Positions 8,113-17,998 of a stretch of DNA of 32,226 nt are shown one piece after another. The translations under genes and the position numbers were made by a program. The stretch comes from Candidatus Aciduliprofundum sp. (GTDB taxonomy: Archaea; Thermoplasmatota; Thermoplasmata; Thermoplasmatales; Aciduliprofundaceae), in the NCBI GenBank assembly GCA_015520565.1, contig WAPW01000099.1:1-32226 (forward strand), read 5' to 3'. The first letter of the stretch is position 1. Each line of letters starts with the position of its first letter. Below the pieces are notes generated by a model. It searched no databases and was not told where the DNA came from. It was given only the letters and a program-made list of their open reading frames with translations.

Positions 8113-8973
8113 GTGCTAGCTGTAATCATATTGACTCTTGCTATAATAATCGCATTTACGCTAATTTCCTTCAAGAAGAATCCAGTGTTTTACCTCTCCT
8201 TAGCATTCGTTTTAGTTTATTTGATTGAGCTTTACTCTTACTACCAAGGTTCAATTTTGCAATTCTATGAGCTCTTTGCTTGCAAATCAAATATTTTTGA
8301 TATGGGCATATTCACAGCCATCTATGTGCATAGTTTGAACCCTGCTCATATATTTTTCAATATTCTAATATTCTTCTTGGTTGGCTTACCCTTTGCCCAG
8401 AAGGTTGGTAATTTTAAATTCACAAGTATATTTCTCATTTCCGGACTCCTTGCAAACATTGGCTATTCCCTATTTCTTAAAATGAGTGGCATAAACTCGT
8501 TTCTCATAGGTGCATCTGGAGCTATATTTGGAATAATGGGTGCATTCTTAATTCTATATCCAAACGAGGAAATAACAATGTTCCTAGGCCCTATTTTGAT
8601 GCCCCGTGTGAAGGTTAAGTATGCAGTCCTTGCTTTTATGGCAGTTGAATTCTTTGCAACTCTATTTTGGGTCAACGATAATGTGGCACATGGTGCGCAT
8701 GTAATAGGTGCCGTGAGCGGTGCCTTATTTGCCTATGCTTTGAGAAATTATAGAGTAGAAAGAATTAAAATGAAAGGCCTTAACTATGAGCTCTTGGATG
8801 AACTCGCAGATACTCCAGAACTTAAAAGAATTGCAAATAAGATAAAGGGAGAGAAAGACGAAATAATACGCAGCTCTTGGCTCCTTGAATTTTTTAGAAA
8901 GAAGAATGGGGATGCCGAATTTGAAGGAAAGTATGTGAAGAGTGGAGGTAAGAGGTATAGGGTTTATAGGTGA
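8113..8973 (+). CDS. Rhomboid family intramembrane serine protease
   Basis: 286 aa, multispan membrane protein that would cleave transmembrane helices of other proteins. The catalytic serine is S135 in GASGAIFG. The catalytic histidine is H196 in VAHGAHVIGAVSG, and the oxyanion-region H79 and N83 sit in AHIFFN, as in GlpG. About six or seven hydrophobic segments span residues 1-210. The C-terminal 75 residues are charged and soluble, without a recognised domain. The start is GTG 8113, with GGGTGA at 8104-8109. The stop codon overlaps the RtcA start region, so the two genes are probably co-transcribed, although no functional link is known. All visible active-site residues are present. Confidence 0.93.
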   Translation: MLAVIILTLAIIIAFTLISFKKNPVFYLSLAFVLVYLIELYSYYQGSILQFYELFACKSNIFDMGIFTAIYVHSLNPAHIFFNILIFFLVGLPFAQKVGNFKFTSIFLISGLLANIGYSLFLKMSGINSFLIGASGAIFGIMGAFLILYPNEEITMFLGPILMPRVKVKYAVLAFMAVEFFATLFWVNDNVAHGAHVIGAVSGALFAYALRNYRVERIKMKGLNYELLDELADTPELKRIANKIKGEKDEIIRSSWLLEFFRKKNGDAEFEGKYVKSGGKRYRVYR

Positions 8974-8978
8974 TTCCC

Positions 8979-9959
8979 ATGCTTATTGATGGCTCTTATG
9001 GAGAGGGAGGCGGTCAAATTCTACGCACTTCCATAGCCCTATCAGCCATATTGGGAGAGGATGTGGAGATAATCAATATCAGGGCAAAGAGGAGAAATCC
9101 AGGATTGGCAGCGCAACATCTCTGGGGCATAAAGCTCGCTGGAATGATGAGCAACGCCAAAATTTCAGGCCTCAAGGTTGGTTCACAGTGTGTAGTTTTC
9201 TCTCCAAATAAGATAAAGGGGGGAGAGTACAGAATTGATATAGGAACGGCAGGAAGTATAACTTTGCTTCTTCAAACCGCTATTCCCATTGCTCTATTTG
9301 CCGATGATAAAGTAATCTTAAAAATCACTGGAGGCACTGATGTATCTTGGTCACCTCCCATTGATTACTATCGCCATGTTCTTTCATATTTTCTGCGAAG
9401 AATGGGAGCAAAGATGGACATAGAAGTGATTGAGAGGGGCTACTACCCAGAGGGAGGAGGAAAGGTTAGAGTGGAAATTGAGCCAGCAGAGCTTGAGGGA
9501 TTAAAGATTCTTGAGAGGGGAGAGATGAAGGGCAGGAGAGCTTACATAAATATGAGGGGCTTGCCAATGCATATTGTAGAAAGGATGAAGAAAAATCTAA
9601 GAGGGTATGAGCTCTTTGAAGATGTTGGCAATGCGAGTAGGAGTAGGGGATGTGGATTGGTTATTTTAGAAGAATATTCCCACACCATCCTTGCTGGAGA
9701 TTCTCTATGCAAAAAAGGACTTCCCGCTGAGAAAGTTGCTAGAATTGCCATTGAAAAATTAGATAAGGAAAGAAATTCAAATTCTACAGTTGATGTAAAT
9801 ATGGGAGACCATCTAATCACGTTTGGCTCATTGGCAAATGGCACAACGGCTTATTATGTTAGAGAGTTAACAGAGCACATAAAAACCAATGCTTGGGTAG
9901 TGCAAAAATTTGGTAAGAGAGTAAAGATAGAAGGGAATAAAATAGAGATTTATGCATAG
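8979..9959 (+). CDS. rtcA: RNA 3'-terminal phosphate cyclase RtcA
   Basis: ATP-dependent enzyme that converts an RNA 3'-phosphate to a 2',3'-cyclic phosphate through a covalent histidine-AMP. 326 aa from ATG 8979, preceded by GGTGAT. The longer frame from GTG 8970 would overlap the rhomboid stop. Signature parts are the N-terminal DGSYGEGGGQILRTS, the RRNPGLAAQH block, the GTAGS phosphate-binding loop, and a C-terminal TEHIKTNAWVV whose histidine (about H300) aligns with the adenylated H309 of E. coli RtcA. Length is typical. Its 3' end overlaps the convergent PAC2 gene by 10 bp. No RtcB ligase gene lies nearby. Confidence 0.95.
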   Translation: MLIDGSYGEGGGQILRTSIALSAILGEDVEIINIRAKRRNPGLAAQHLWGIKLAGMMSNAKISGLKVGSQCVVFSPNKIKGGEYRIDIGTAGSITLLLQTAIPIALFADDKVILKITGGTDVSWSPPIDYYRHVLSYFLRRMGAKMDIEVIERGYYPEGGGKVRVEIEPAELEGLKILERGEMKGRRAYINMRGLPMHIVERMKKNLRGYELFEDVGNASRSRGCGLVILEEYSHTILAGDSLCKKGLPAEKVARIAIEKLDKERNSNSTVDVNMGDHLITFGSLANGTTAYYVRELTEHIKTNAWVVQKFGKRVKIEGNKIEIYA

Positions 9960-10681
9960 ATATAATCTTTTGGAACCTTTTTAACTTTAGCAGCTTGCTC
10001 TCTAATCTGCGCTAAATTCTTTTCTATTTTTTCAGCCTCTTCGTACAATGGCTTAGGATCTATCTTTATCCCTTGCATAATTTCGTTTAATACTTCAACT
10101 ATCTTTGCCGCAGCTCTTGCGTCCGGATAATCAGGATGCGCCTCTGCAAGAAGAGCTATAACATCAGTGTCTCTCTTTTTCCCTTCTGTTAAAAGCACAC
10201 CTGTAACCCCTGTTATAACTCCTTCTCCAAATTCTAAAATTCCTTGAGGAATTTTCTTTTTAGCGTAATCTGTGCTTGTTACAGCATAAACATTTACCTC
10301 CTCTTTCTTCTCTTCTTGAATTATGCCCTCTGGAGTTATCACTGTTGATATCTTCTGCTCATCTGCCCAGTCAAGCATAAGAGTACCCATGGATTTGAGC
10401 AAGGAAGTAGGTATTTGGAACTCAGATACAAATACAGATATCTTTAGATTCTCCTTTACCTTTCCACCATATATCCTAACAGGACTTAAAGGCACACCAT
10501 TCCTAACAAGTGCCACAGCTGGGAAATATGGGCTATCAACTATTGCTATTTGCTCTAGATTCAACGATTCAATTATGTAATTTGCAACAATTGAGCTCAC
10601 GAGCCCCACAGATGGAAAGCCATCTATGACGATTCCATCACGAAGGTCAATCTTCTTTAGTTCATAAATTTCCAAATCCAT
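9950..10681 (-). CDS. PAC2 family protein (proteasome assembly chaperone-like)
   Basis: 243 aa. The N-terminal region IYELKKIDLRDGIVIDGFPSVG followed by VANYIIESL matches the PAC2 fold (archaeal PbaA/PbaB, eukaryotic PAC1/PAC2), proteins that assist proteasome or related complex assembly. Further family blocks are SPYFPAVALVRNG, VTGVTGVLL and AEAHPDYPDARAA. The C-terminus is a charged helix. I choose ATG 10681 because the family begins at this point and an AT-rich box at about 10704-10714 would give a leaderless start. Upstream ATGs at 10729/10735 follow an AGGAG and remain possible, adding 16-18 residues. It diverges from pyrG. The specific partner cannot be told from sequence. Confidence 0.85.
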   Translation of the reverse strand: MDLEIYELKKIDLRDGIVIDGFPSVGLVSSIVANYIIESLNLEQIAIVDSPYFPAVALVRNGVPLSPVRIYGGKVKENLKISVFVSEFQIPTSLLKSMGTLMLDWADEQKISTVITPEGIIQEEKKEEVNVYAVTSTDYAKKKIPQGILEFGEGVITGVTGVLLTEGKKRDTDVIALLAEAHPDYPDARAAAKIVEVLNEIMQGIKIDPKPLYEEAEKIEKNLAQIREQAAKVKKVPKDYIYA

Positions 10682-10759
10682 AGGGGTGTATATAATTTTA
10701 GGCGTAAAAATTTTTCCTAATCGCAACATTAACATACTCCTAGAGCATAGGGTTATTAC

Positions 10760-12364
10760 ATGAAGTACATTGTTGTCACAGGAGGAGTGATTTCAGGTCT
10801 TGGAAAGGGTATAACAACAAGCTCTCTGGGAAAGATTTTGCAGGTTCGTGGTTTGAAAGTAACGGCGATAAAAATTGACCCTTACCTCAATTACGATGCA
10901 GGCACTATGAATCCTTACCAGCATGGCGAGGTTTTTGTGCTTGATGATGGAGGCGAGGTAGACCTTGATTTGGGCAATTATGAGCGCTTCTTGGATGAGA
11001 ATTTGACATTTGATCATAATATCACAACGGGCAAGGTTTATAGAACGGTTATAGAGAGGGAGAGAAAGGGTGAGTATTTGGGCAAAACGGTGCAAATCAT
11101 TCCCCACATAACTGAAGAGATAAAGAGGAGAATTAAAAAAGTTGCAATAGAGAGCAATGCAGATATCATTTTAATTGAAGTCGGAGGTACAGTTGGGGAT
11201 ATAGAGAGCATGCCATTCTTAGAAGCCATGAGGCAACTTCGTATGGAGGAGGGTGAAAGAAATGTTTTCTTTGTGCATACAACCCTTGTGCCAACAGTTG
11301 AAGTTGTGGGGGAGCAAAAGACAAAGCCCACGCAACACAGTGTTAAAGAGCTTCGCTCTCTTGGTATCCAGCCAGATATGATTGTTGGACGCTCTAAAGA
11401 GCCCTTGAGAGAGGAAACAAAGAGAAAAATCTCTCTTTTCTGCGATGTGCCCTATGAGGCGGTTATTAGCGCTCCTGATGCAAAGTCCATATACGAAGTA
11501 CCCTTAATTTTTGAAGAGCAAGGAGTTGGGGAGTATATTCTTGGTAAGATGCAGATAAGGGGCGAAGCTCCAAGATGGAGAGAATGGAAGAGGTATCTTT
11601 CTAAATTATACAACCCAAAAAATGAGGTAACCATTGGAATTGTTGGCAAGTATGTACATCTCAAAGATTCTTACATAAGTCATAGGGAGGCATTTACGCA
11701 TGTATCCTCTGCCCTCCAAACGAGAGTGAATTTGAAATGGATTGATAGTGAAGATTTAGAGGATGAGGGATTAGATCTCCTAAAGGGTGTGGATGGTATA
11801 TTAATCCCCGGGGGTTTTGGTCCAAGAGGTACTGAAGGTAAAATAATGGCTGCAAGGTATGCTCGGGAAAACAATATTCCCTTCTTGGGCGTGTGCTTTG
11901 GATTTCAGCTTGCCGTGGTTGAATTTGCTCGTCATGTTTTGGGTTATGAGGATGCCAATAGCACTGAACTGCATCCTAGCACTGATGCACCCGTCATTGA
12001 TCTCCTTCCAGAGCAAAGAAGTGTAAAAAATCTGGGGGGCACGATGCGTTTAGGAACTCAGAAAATAATTATTGAAAAGGGTAGTATGGCGCATAAAATA
12101 TACGGGAAACTGCAAATTTTTGAGAGGCACAGGCATAGGTATGAGGTGAATCCAAAATATATAGAGGAGTTTGAGAAGAATGGATTACACTTCTCAGGCA
12201 AGGATGAGAGTGGCACGAGGATGGAGATATTTGAATTGAAAGAGCATCCATTCTATATGGGCTCTCAGTTCCATCCAGAATTCAAATCAAGGCCATTAAA
12301 GCCATCCCCATTGCATCTTGCATTAGTTAGGGCAGCATTGAAGTACAAGGAAAATCATAAATAA
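10760..12364 (+). CDS. pyrG: CTP synthase
   Basis: Converts UTP to CTP with glutamine and ATP, the last step of pyrimidine nucleotide synthesis. 534 aa, normal length. The N-terminal synthetase domain (about 1-265) opens [16 protein letters not shown] and contains the substrate motifs [11 protein letters not shown] and [11 protein letters not shown]. The C-terminal class I glutamine amidotransferase domain has the nucleophile C379 in GVCFGFQ (most family members read GICLGMQ) and the catalytic pair H505/E507 in QFHPEF. The ATG start has only a weak upstream GGGTTA. The promoter must lie in the 78-bp gap shared with the divergent PAC2 gene, where GTATATAATTT and GTAAAAATTT are box A candidates. 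Its end overlaps the convergent glycosyltransferase by 10 bp. Confidence 0.98.
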   Translation: MKYIVVTGGVISGLGKGITTSSLGKILQVRGLKVTAIKIDPYLNYDAGTMNPYQHGEVFVLDDGGEVDLDLGNYERFLDENLTFDHNITTGKVYRTVIERERKGEYLGKTVQIIPHITEEIKRRIKKVAIESNADIILIEVGGTVGDIESMPFLEAMRQLRMEEGERNVFFVHTTLVPTVEVVGEQKTKPTQHSVKELRSLGIQPDMIVGRSKEPLREETKRKISLFCDVPYEAVISAPDAKSIYEVPLIFEEQGVGEYILGKMQIRGEAPRWREWKRYLSKLYNPKNEVTIGIVGKYVHLKDSYISHREAFTHVSSALQTRVNLKWIDSEDLEDEGLDLLKGVDGILIPGGFGPRGTEGKIMAARYARENNIPFLGVCFGFQLAVVEFARHVLGYEDANSTELHPSTDAPVIDLLPEQRSVKNLGGTMRLGTQKIIIEKGSMAHKIYGKLQIFERHRHRYEVNPKYIEEFEKNGLHFSGKDESGTRMEIFELKEHPFYMGSQFHPEFKSRPLKPSPLHLALVRAALKYKENHK

Positions 12365-13482
12365 AGGGAATAAACCTCCATTAATTTTTTATAAGAATTT
12401 TCCCAAGTGTATTTTTCTATGGAACCCCTTGCATTCTTCTTCAATTTCTCATACAAATTTTCATCATTTATAAGCATTTCTAATTTCTCCCTTAACTCAT
12501 TTACATCTCTGGGCTCAGCTAGCAATCCATTGTATCCATCTCTCACTATTTCCGGTATCGCCGTTATCCTGAATGATACCACGGGCTTCCCAGCAGCTAA
12601 GGCCTCTGCTATGCTCATACCAAACCCCTCAGATATGCTCGGAAGACAAAAGATGTCAAAGGAATCATAGTAAAGGGGCACTTCTTCATCTCTTATTTTT
12701 CCTGCAAAAATGACCCTATCTTCCATTCTATATTTTTTTACTAAATTTTTCAGCATGTCCTCTATCCCCAAAATCCCAGATGTTTTTGGATTTGGATTTG
12801 GGCCTACCAGCACTATATATACATCTTTCATCTCTTTTGCTGCTTCAATAAGATATTGGGGGCCTTTTCCTGTGCTCAATCTTCCCACGAATCCTATAAT
12901 TTTCTTATCCTTCGGGATTTTGTATTTCTCCCTTAAATAATTTCCATCGCTCTTTCCAAATTTTTCAATATCCACGCCGGGATGCACCACATGTATCCTT
13001 TCCTCTGGCAAGCCCAATTCCACTAGCCTGCTTTTTGTGTATTTGCTAGGGGTGATGTATGCAGTGTAAGGTAATTTGATTATGAAGCCCTCAAATCTCT
13101 CATACGTTTTTGAGCCTTCCCAGCCGGAGTATTCCTCGTACTTGCCTATATAAACATCGTGGATGTGTCTTAAAATAGGAATGTTTGAATTGATTTTGTG
13201 AAAATAAGAAAGTACGGGAGCTGCTATGTAAGAATGAGTATGTACCAAATTCGGCTTAATTTTTTTTATTTTTGATATTATTGATGTACCCATTTCCGCC
13301 TTTGAGAGACGATAATAGGGTACGCCGTCAATTTCTTCAAAATCCTTTGTATTGGGTAATTTTGAGGTAATAACATAACTTTTGTGCCCATCCCATCGTT
13401 GCATAGTGGAATATTTATGTACCACATACTCAACACCACCAATGTGTGGCAATGCAACATCGCTGATATGCACAAATTTCAT
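12355..13482 (-). CDS. GT4 family glycosyltransferase
   Basis: 375 aa GT-B fold enzyme that would transfer a sugar from a nucleotide donor, retaining the anomeric configuration. The N-terminal acceptor domain carries a glycine turn ([15 protein letters not shown]) and [11 protein letters not shown]. The donor domain starts near 190 with [13 protein letters not shown] and holds the EX7E motif E285...E293 in [19 protein letters not shown], typical of GT4. No membrane span is seen, so it probably acts at the inner membrane face or in the cytoplasm. The ATG at 13482 has no binding site and lies about 25 bp after an ATTAAAAAC box, so it is likely leaderless. Likely roles are N-glycan, glycolipid or polysaccharide synthesis; substrate unknown. 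It is a single gene without other glycan genes nearby. Confidence 0.92.
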   Translation of the reverse strand: MKFVHISDVALPHIGGVEYVVHKYSTMQRWDGHKSYVITSKLPNTKDFEEIDGVPYYRLSKAEMGTSIISKIKKIKPNLVHTHSYIAAPVLSYFHKINSNIPILRHIHDVYIGKYEEYSGWEGSKTYERFEGFIIKLPYTAYITPSKYTKSRLVELGLPEERIHVVHPGVDIEKFGKSDGNYLREKYKIPKDKKIIGFVGRLSTGKGPQYLIEAAKEMKDVYIVLVGPNPNPKTSGILGIEDMLKNLVKKYRMEDRVIFAGKIRDEEVPLYYDSFDIFCLPSISEGFGMSIAEALAAGKPVVSFRITAIPEIVRDGYNGLLAEPRDVNELREKLEMLINDENLYEKLKKNARGSIEKYTWENSYKKLMEVYSLYL

Positions 13483-13548
13483 ACAGGGTGTATGTTTTTA
13501 AAGTTTTTAATACTTGGCTGAGAAAGATTTAAATTAGAGATTTTCAAA

Positions 13549-13560
13549 AAATTTATATAG
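13549..13560 (+). promoter_or_regulatory. TATA box for the solute-binding protein gene
   Basis: AATTTATATAGG is a close match to archaeal box A. Transcription would start near 13580, giving a leader of about 60 nt that contains a hairpin and a strong GGAGGATG binding site before ATG 13642. Confidence 0.55.
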
Positions 13561-13588
13561 GAAAATTTCCATAGAGGGCTGACAACTG

Positions 13589-13617
13589 CACTCCTCTATA
13601 ATCCAATAGAAGGAGTG
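13589..13617 (+). promoter_or_regulatory. Leader hairpin upstream of the solute-binding gene
   Basis: CACTCCTCTAT (13589-13599) pairs with ATAG (13606-13609) and AGGAGTG (13611-13617): 11 pairs with one bulged A and a 6-base loop. It sits just after the predicted transcription start. The AGGAG in its 3' arm is not the gene's own binding site, which is GGAGG at 13631-13635. It could stabilise the mRNA or bind a regulator. Confidence 0.45.
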
Positions 13618-13641
13618 TAAGAAAGTAGGGAGGATGTAAAT

Positions 13642-16600
13642 ATGAACGAAAGAAGTATGAAAAAAATATTGTTAGTGACAATAGTGTTAGCAGCAGTATT
13701 ACTCAGTGGCTTTTCAGTGATGTCTGGGAGTGCTGCAGCGGCAGCACCCAAACCTTCTAGTAATAACGGCACACTAGTGGTTGCATTTCAGAATGACATT
13801 TCAAACTTGAACTATTTTGACCCGACGACTAATACAGTGTGGAAGTCAGATGCCATTGGTTGGAGTTTTGAGACCTTGTATAGTTATACACCTGACTTGA
13901 TACCATACCCAAACTTGGCAAAGAGTGCAACAGTTACTAGCCCTGATGGCTTGAATATTACAGTGGAATTGAGGCACAATGTGCATTTCCAAGATGGAGT
14001 ACCTATGACTGCTAAGGATGTGGTGTTTAGCTACCAGACATTGTATTTTGACTCAATGTTTAAGACAAGCCTTGAGTGTCTATACTGGCCAACAGCAAAG
14101 TGGCCTCGTTGGGATGGAAATGGTACATCCCACATAGGTGTTGTAGCCACTGGCACATATACAGTTGTATTCCACTTGCATGAGCCGTATCCTCTGTTCT
14201 TCCAAGTGACTCTCAACAATCCTATAATTCCAGAGCATATATGGGCTCCTAACCACATAAAGTCCGCTGGTACTGGAGATAGTAATGATATGCAGCTGGA
14301 TACTTCTTGGAGTGCCCCTGCAGCAACCATTGGTACTGGTGCATTCAAGTTTGTTGAGTGGAAGCCAGGTAACTATGTGAAGATAGAAGCATACAAGAAT
14401 TACTGGGGTAAGGGATTATATACCACTTGGAGAGGCAAGCAGTGGCCTTGGTATCCTCAGTATGTTAGGACAATAATATTCAAGATTTACAATACATTGG
14501 ATACAGCGGTTCTTGCTTTGAAGAGAGGAGAAGTTCAGTACATTGACTGGTCAATACCCGCAGGATATTACAACCAGTTAAAGACAGACCCACATATTGG
14601 CTCTATTATTGTTAATGATCAGGGATTCTTCTACCTAGCGTTCAATATGAGAAAAGAACCTATGAAAGACCTTGCATTTAGGCAAGCTGTTGCTTATTCA
14701 ATTGATAAGGATTACATAGTTACAACCCTGCTGCAGGGTTATGGTACAAAGGGTACCGTTCCTATATCAATCACATCTGGTGCTTATGTTAATACCTCGG
14801 CAATTCCACCACCATTTGATTTGAATGCTGCTCAGAAGGTATTGGATAACGCAGGATACAAGGTTGGCTCAGATGGATGGAGACACGCACCTGATGGAAG
14901 TCCAATTAAAGAAACAATTCTCACACCTCCTAAGAGTTATGATCCTGTTAGGGCTGAAGCAGGTATAATGATACAGGCAAACTTGCAGAAGATAAAGCTC
15001 AACATACAGAGCATACCTACCGACTTTGATACAATAGTTGCAAGGGCATTTGTGCAGGTTAACTTTGATATGTACATTCTTGGATGGCTTGTAGGTGCAT
15101 TTCCTGAGACATACTTGGAGGACTTCTTTGCAAGCTGGATGGCTGCTCCTATAGGTGATAATACACCTGGCTATAGTAATCCTACAGTTGACAAGCTTCT
15201 CAAGGAGATTAGGACAGATATGAACACTCAGGATAGAATTAACAAAATTAAGGAGATTGAAGGTATATTAGTGCACGATTTGCCTTACGATGTGCTTTAT
15301 TACAGAAAGAACATAATGGCATTTAGAAAAGATATGTGGCAGGGATGGGTAGCAGCCTATGGTACTATTTGGAATGGCTTCTCACTTGGAGTTCTCCATC
15401 CGCCTATAGCCCCACCAACTCCTCCTGGGCCTGGTGGCGGTGGCCATCATCCAGGTCCTGTGACTAATGTTACTGGAAAGGCATTAACCGGCGTAGTTCC
15501 ACATCTCTATGTGCCAAATGTTGCATATGCAGGTCAGTCAATTAACGGTGCGTTCTATGTAACTGATGCAAATGGTTTGCCCATAAAGGATGTTAAAGTT
15601 GCTATCTATGCATCCAATGGAGTTTGGGCAAATGGTACCACTGGTAGCTCTGGTGGATTTGCATTTAGCGTGCCTTTGAAGTTCCAGATGTATACTAAGC
15701 CAGTTACGCTCACATATTCCTTCTCGGTGAATATGAATGGACATAGCTACAATTACACTGGAGTTAAAGATATCAATGTGTATCTTCCAAAGAATGTTGC
15801 AAGGCTTAAACTAAGCATTGATAAGCCAATACTCACTCCTGGAGCAAGTGCCACTGTGACTGCCAAAGTAACTGATTTGTATGCGCATCCACTTGCAGGT
15901 GTGAATGTCACCTTGATGACAGAAGAAACATCCGGTTCTATAACACCTAGTTATGGTATAACAAATAGTGATGGTATTGTCACATTCCAGTACACGGCAC
16001 CAACAACGATGACAAATATCAACTTCGTAGATATTGTGAAAGCAAAGATAAATGTGAATAATACAATCCTTACAAATCTACAGACCAGCACGCTATTTAT
16101 ACCTATACAAACTCAGGGAAGCAGCTGGTACAAAGTGCTCATAGAGCATGTTAGCAGCTATGGAATAACAGCAGGTCAGAATTCTCAGATAACTGTTAAA
16201 GTTGTGGATATTCATGGCAATCCTGTAGCAAATCATAAGGTATATGTAGCCGCTTATTACTCCAATGCAACTGATCCTAACTGGTATGGCGAGCAGCTTA
16301 TACCAGCATGGGGAGTGCAGTGGGATACAACTCAGAAGACAACTGATAGCAATGGTGAGGCAACATTCACTCTAACTGCAACCCAGAATGCAGATATTCC
16401 TGTGATAGTTAAGGCCTACACTCAGGATACATATATGGCCTACGATACTGTGCAGATTTATGTGGGTAATGAAACAGGATTTGACCCATACATTGGTGCA
16501 TGGACTGGTTTGTATGCAATGGATATGCATCTAAATAAGATAACTGCTGGCAATGGACAGCAGGTACAGGTAACAATGACCGTTTATAATGCCCAGAATG

Positions 16601-17967
16601 GCACACCTCTTGCCAATGCACTGGTCTTCATGGCAGTGTTTGGTACAAGCTATGGAATGGGTGCTGATTGGGCAAATAACGCAGGTACATATGTATGGTG
16701 GGCTGCTCAGAGTGTTATAGGAGGATACACTGATAGTAATGGTCAGTTCTCATACACTTTGAACACCAGTGCTCTAAGAGCAGATGCACCTATCTATGTG
16801 AGCGGTTGGATGGATGCTTATGGATATGGTAGTAATGCAGTATGGACAGGCCTTGGATTTAACTTCCCGTATCTCTTCGGCGTAAAGGATGGATTTATCC
16901 TCCAGAGGGCACCTATAATGGGCATATCCAAGGTAACAGTGAATGAGTTCTACTTCAGTGATACTATAAATAGCATGATTATGAGCGTAAAGGTTGTTGA
17001 TGTGAATGGACCTCTCTCTGGAGTAACCGTATCTGCTAAATGGAGCCTTGGTACATACAAGAACAGCACAACTGCAACCACAAATGCTCAGGGTATTGCT
17101 CAATTCAACATAACAATTCAGCCAACTATTGGAGATAGCATAGTGGCTGTCTCTCTAAGCTTATCCTCGCCGAATCATGCAATGAATCTCAACTATGAGT
17201 ATGATATACCATTCTTGACTGGCACGGCACAGCTCTCCAAGACAGAAGTATTCAGCTGTCTCAAAGTGATGACTGGCAGCCCAACCACCTATGTGGATAT
17301 GGTACCATATATGGGCACAGCAACAATCAAGGTACAACTAGTTGGTGGATTGGAAGGCAAGCCAATTGCAAATGAAGAGGTAACCCTTTCAACACCTGCT
17401 GGAAGTGTTTCTCAGGCCACAACTGAAACCAATGCAAATGGTGTAGCTGTGTTCAACTACACAGCACCGAACATACTGCTACCTGCACACTATGTATTTG
17501 AGGTGTATTCCAAGAGCGGAGCCGTGTATTACTTCGGTGTTGAAGTAGGCGGCAAGTACAATAATACACTAGAAATAAGCAACTACATAAACGAGCTCAA
17601 CCAGAAGATTGCAAATCAGAATGCACAGATTCAGGATCTACAGACCAAGTATAACAACTTGAATAACCAGTACAACTCCCTGCAGGATAACTACACATCC
17701 TTGCAGAAGGATTACAATAATGTGAAGAACCAGAAGAACTCTGCAGTTACAATGGAGTATGTGTGGCTCTCATTGTTCATTGTGTTCCTGATAATATCCA
17801 TAGTGATGTACTTCGTTGGCAGAAAGAGCGGTGCTAAGAAGGCAGCTGTACCAGAGGAAGAGAGCACAGAGGAAGAGGAAACAGAAGAAGAGGAAACCAC
17901 CGAAGAAGAGAGCTCTGAGGAAGAGATAACCGAAGAGAACGAAGAGGAAGAAAACAAAGAGGAGTAA
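13642..17967 (+). CDS. Giant membrane-anchored family-5 solute-binding protein with Ig-like stalk
   Basis: 1441 aa, exported and cell-surface. A signal peptide (Lys pair, hydrophobic core, Ala-rich end; about residues 1-34) precedes an SBP_bac_5 domain (about 40-585), the oligopeptide/nickel-binding part of ABC importers. This shows family features such as FQNDISNLNYFDP, LRHNVHFQDGVPMTAKDVVFSY and a C-terminal YYRKNIMAF. A Pro/Gly/His linker (about 588-612) leads to five or six Ig-like modules with the repeated strand motif D-x-NG-x-A-x-F-x-Y-T. Then come a coiled coil (about 1306-1368), one transmembrane helix (1371-1393) and an acidic Glu/Thr/Ser tail. Ordinary binding proteins of this family are about 500-600 aa. 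GGAGGATG precedes the start. No permease or ATPase gene lies beside it. Peptide uptake is the likely role, inferred from the family. Confidence 0.93.
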   Translation: MNERSMKKILLVTIVLAAVLLSGFSVMSGSAAAAAPKPSSNNGTLVVAFQNDISNLNYFDPTTNTVWKSDAIGWSFETLYSYTPDLIPYPNLAKSATVTSPDGLNITVELRHNVHFQDGVPMTAKDVVFSYQTLYFDSMFKTSLECLYWPTAKWPRWDGNGTSHIGVVATGTYTVVFHLHEPYPLFFQVTLNNPIIPEHIWAPNHIKSAGTGDSNDMQLDTSWSAPAATIGTGAFKFVEWKPGNYVKIEAYKNYWGKGLYTTWRGKQWPWYPQYVRTIIFKIYNTLDTAVLALKRGEVQYIDWSIPAGYYNQLKTDPHIGSIIVNDQGFFYLAFNMRKEPMKDLAFRQAVAYSIDKDYIVTTLLQGYGTKGTVPISITSGAYVNTSAIPPPFDLNAAQKVLDNAGYKVGSDGWRHAPDGSPIKETILTPPKSYDPVRAEAGIMIQANLQKIKLNIQSIPTDFDTIVARAFVQVNFDMYILGWLVGAFPETYLEDFFASWMAAPIGDNTPGYSNPTVDKLLKEIRTDMNTQDRINKIKEIEGILVHDLPYDVLYYRKNIMAFRKDMWQGWVAAYGTIWNGFSLGVLHPPIAPPTPPGPGGGGHHPGPVTNVTGKALTGVVPHLYVPNVAYAGQSINGAFYVTDANGLPIKDVKVAIYASNGVWANGTTGSSGGFAFSVPLKFQMYTKPVTLTYSFSVNMNGHSYNYTGVKDINVYLPKNVARLKLSIDKPILTPGASATVTAKVTDLYAHPLAGVNVTLMTEETSGSITPSYGITNSDGIVTFQYTAPTTMTNINFVDIVKAKINVNNTILTNLQTSTLFIPIQTQGSSWYKVLIEHVSSYGITAGQNSQITVKVVDIHGNPVANHKVYVAAYYSNATDPNWYGEQLIPAWGVQWDTTQKTTDSNGEATFTLTATQNADIPVIVKAYTQDTYMAYDTVQIYVGNETGFDPYIGAWTGLYAMDMHLNKITAGNGQQVQVTMTVYNAQNGTPLANALVFMAVFGTSYGMGADWANNAGTYVWWAAQSVIGGYTDSNGQFSYTLNTSALRADAPIYVSGWMDAYGYGSNAVWTGLGFNFPYLFGVKDGFILQRAPIMGISKVTVNEFYFSDTINSMIMSVKVVDVNGPLSGVTVSAKWSLGTYKNSTTATTNAQGIAQFNITIQPTIGDSIVAVSLSLSSPNHAMNLNYEYDIPFLTGTAQLSKTEVFSCLKVMTGSPTTYVDMVPYMGTATIKVQLVGGLEGKPIANEEVTLSTPAGSVSQATTETNANGVAVFNYTAPNILLPAHYVFEVYSKSGAVYYFGVEVGGKYNNTLEISNYINELNQKIANQNAQIQDLQTKYNNLNNQYNSLQDNYTSLQKDYNNVKNQKNSAVTMEYVWLSLFIVFLIISIVMYFVGRKSGAKKAAVPEEESTEEEETEEEETTEEESSEEEITEENEEEENKEE

Positions 17968-17998
17968 TCCTCTTTTAACTTTTTATTTTATTTTTGTT
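17956..17998 (+). terminator. Hairpin plus T tract at the end of the solute-binding gene
   Basis: AAAGAGGA (17956-17963) and TCCTCTTT (17968-17975) form a perfect 8-bp stem with a GTAA loop, so the stop codon TAA is in the loop. A T-rich run to about 17997 follows. This is built like an intrinsic terminator, although archaeal termination often needs only the T tract. It separates this gene from convergent pheT. Confidence 0.65.
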
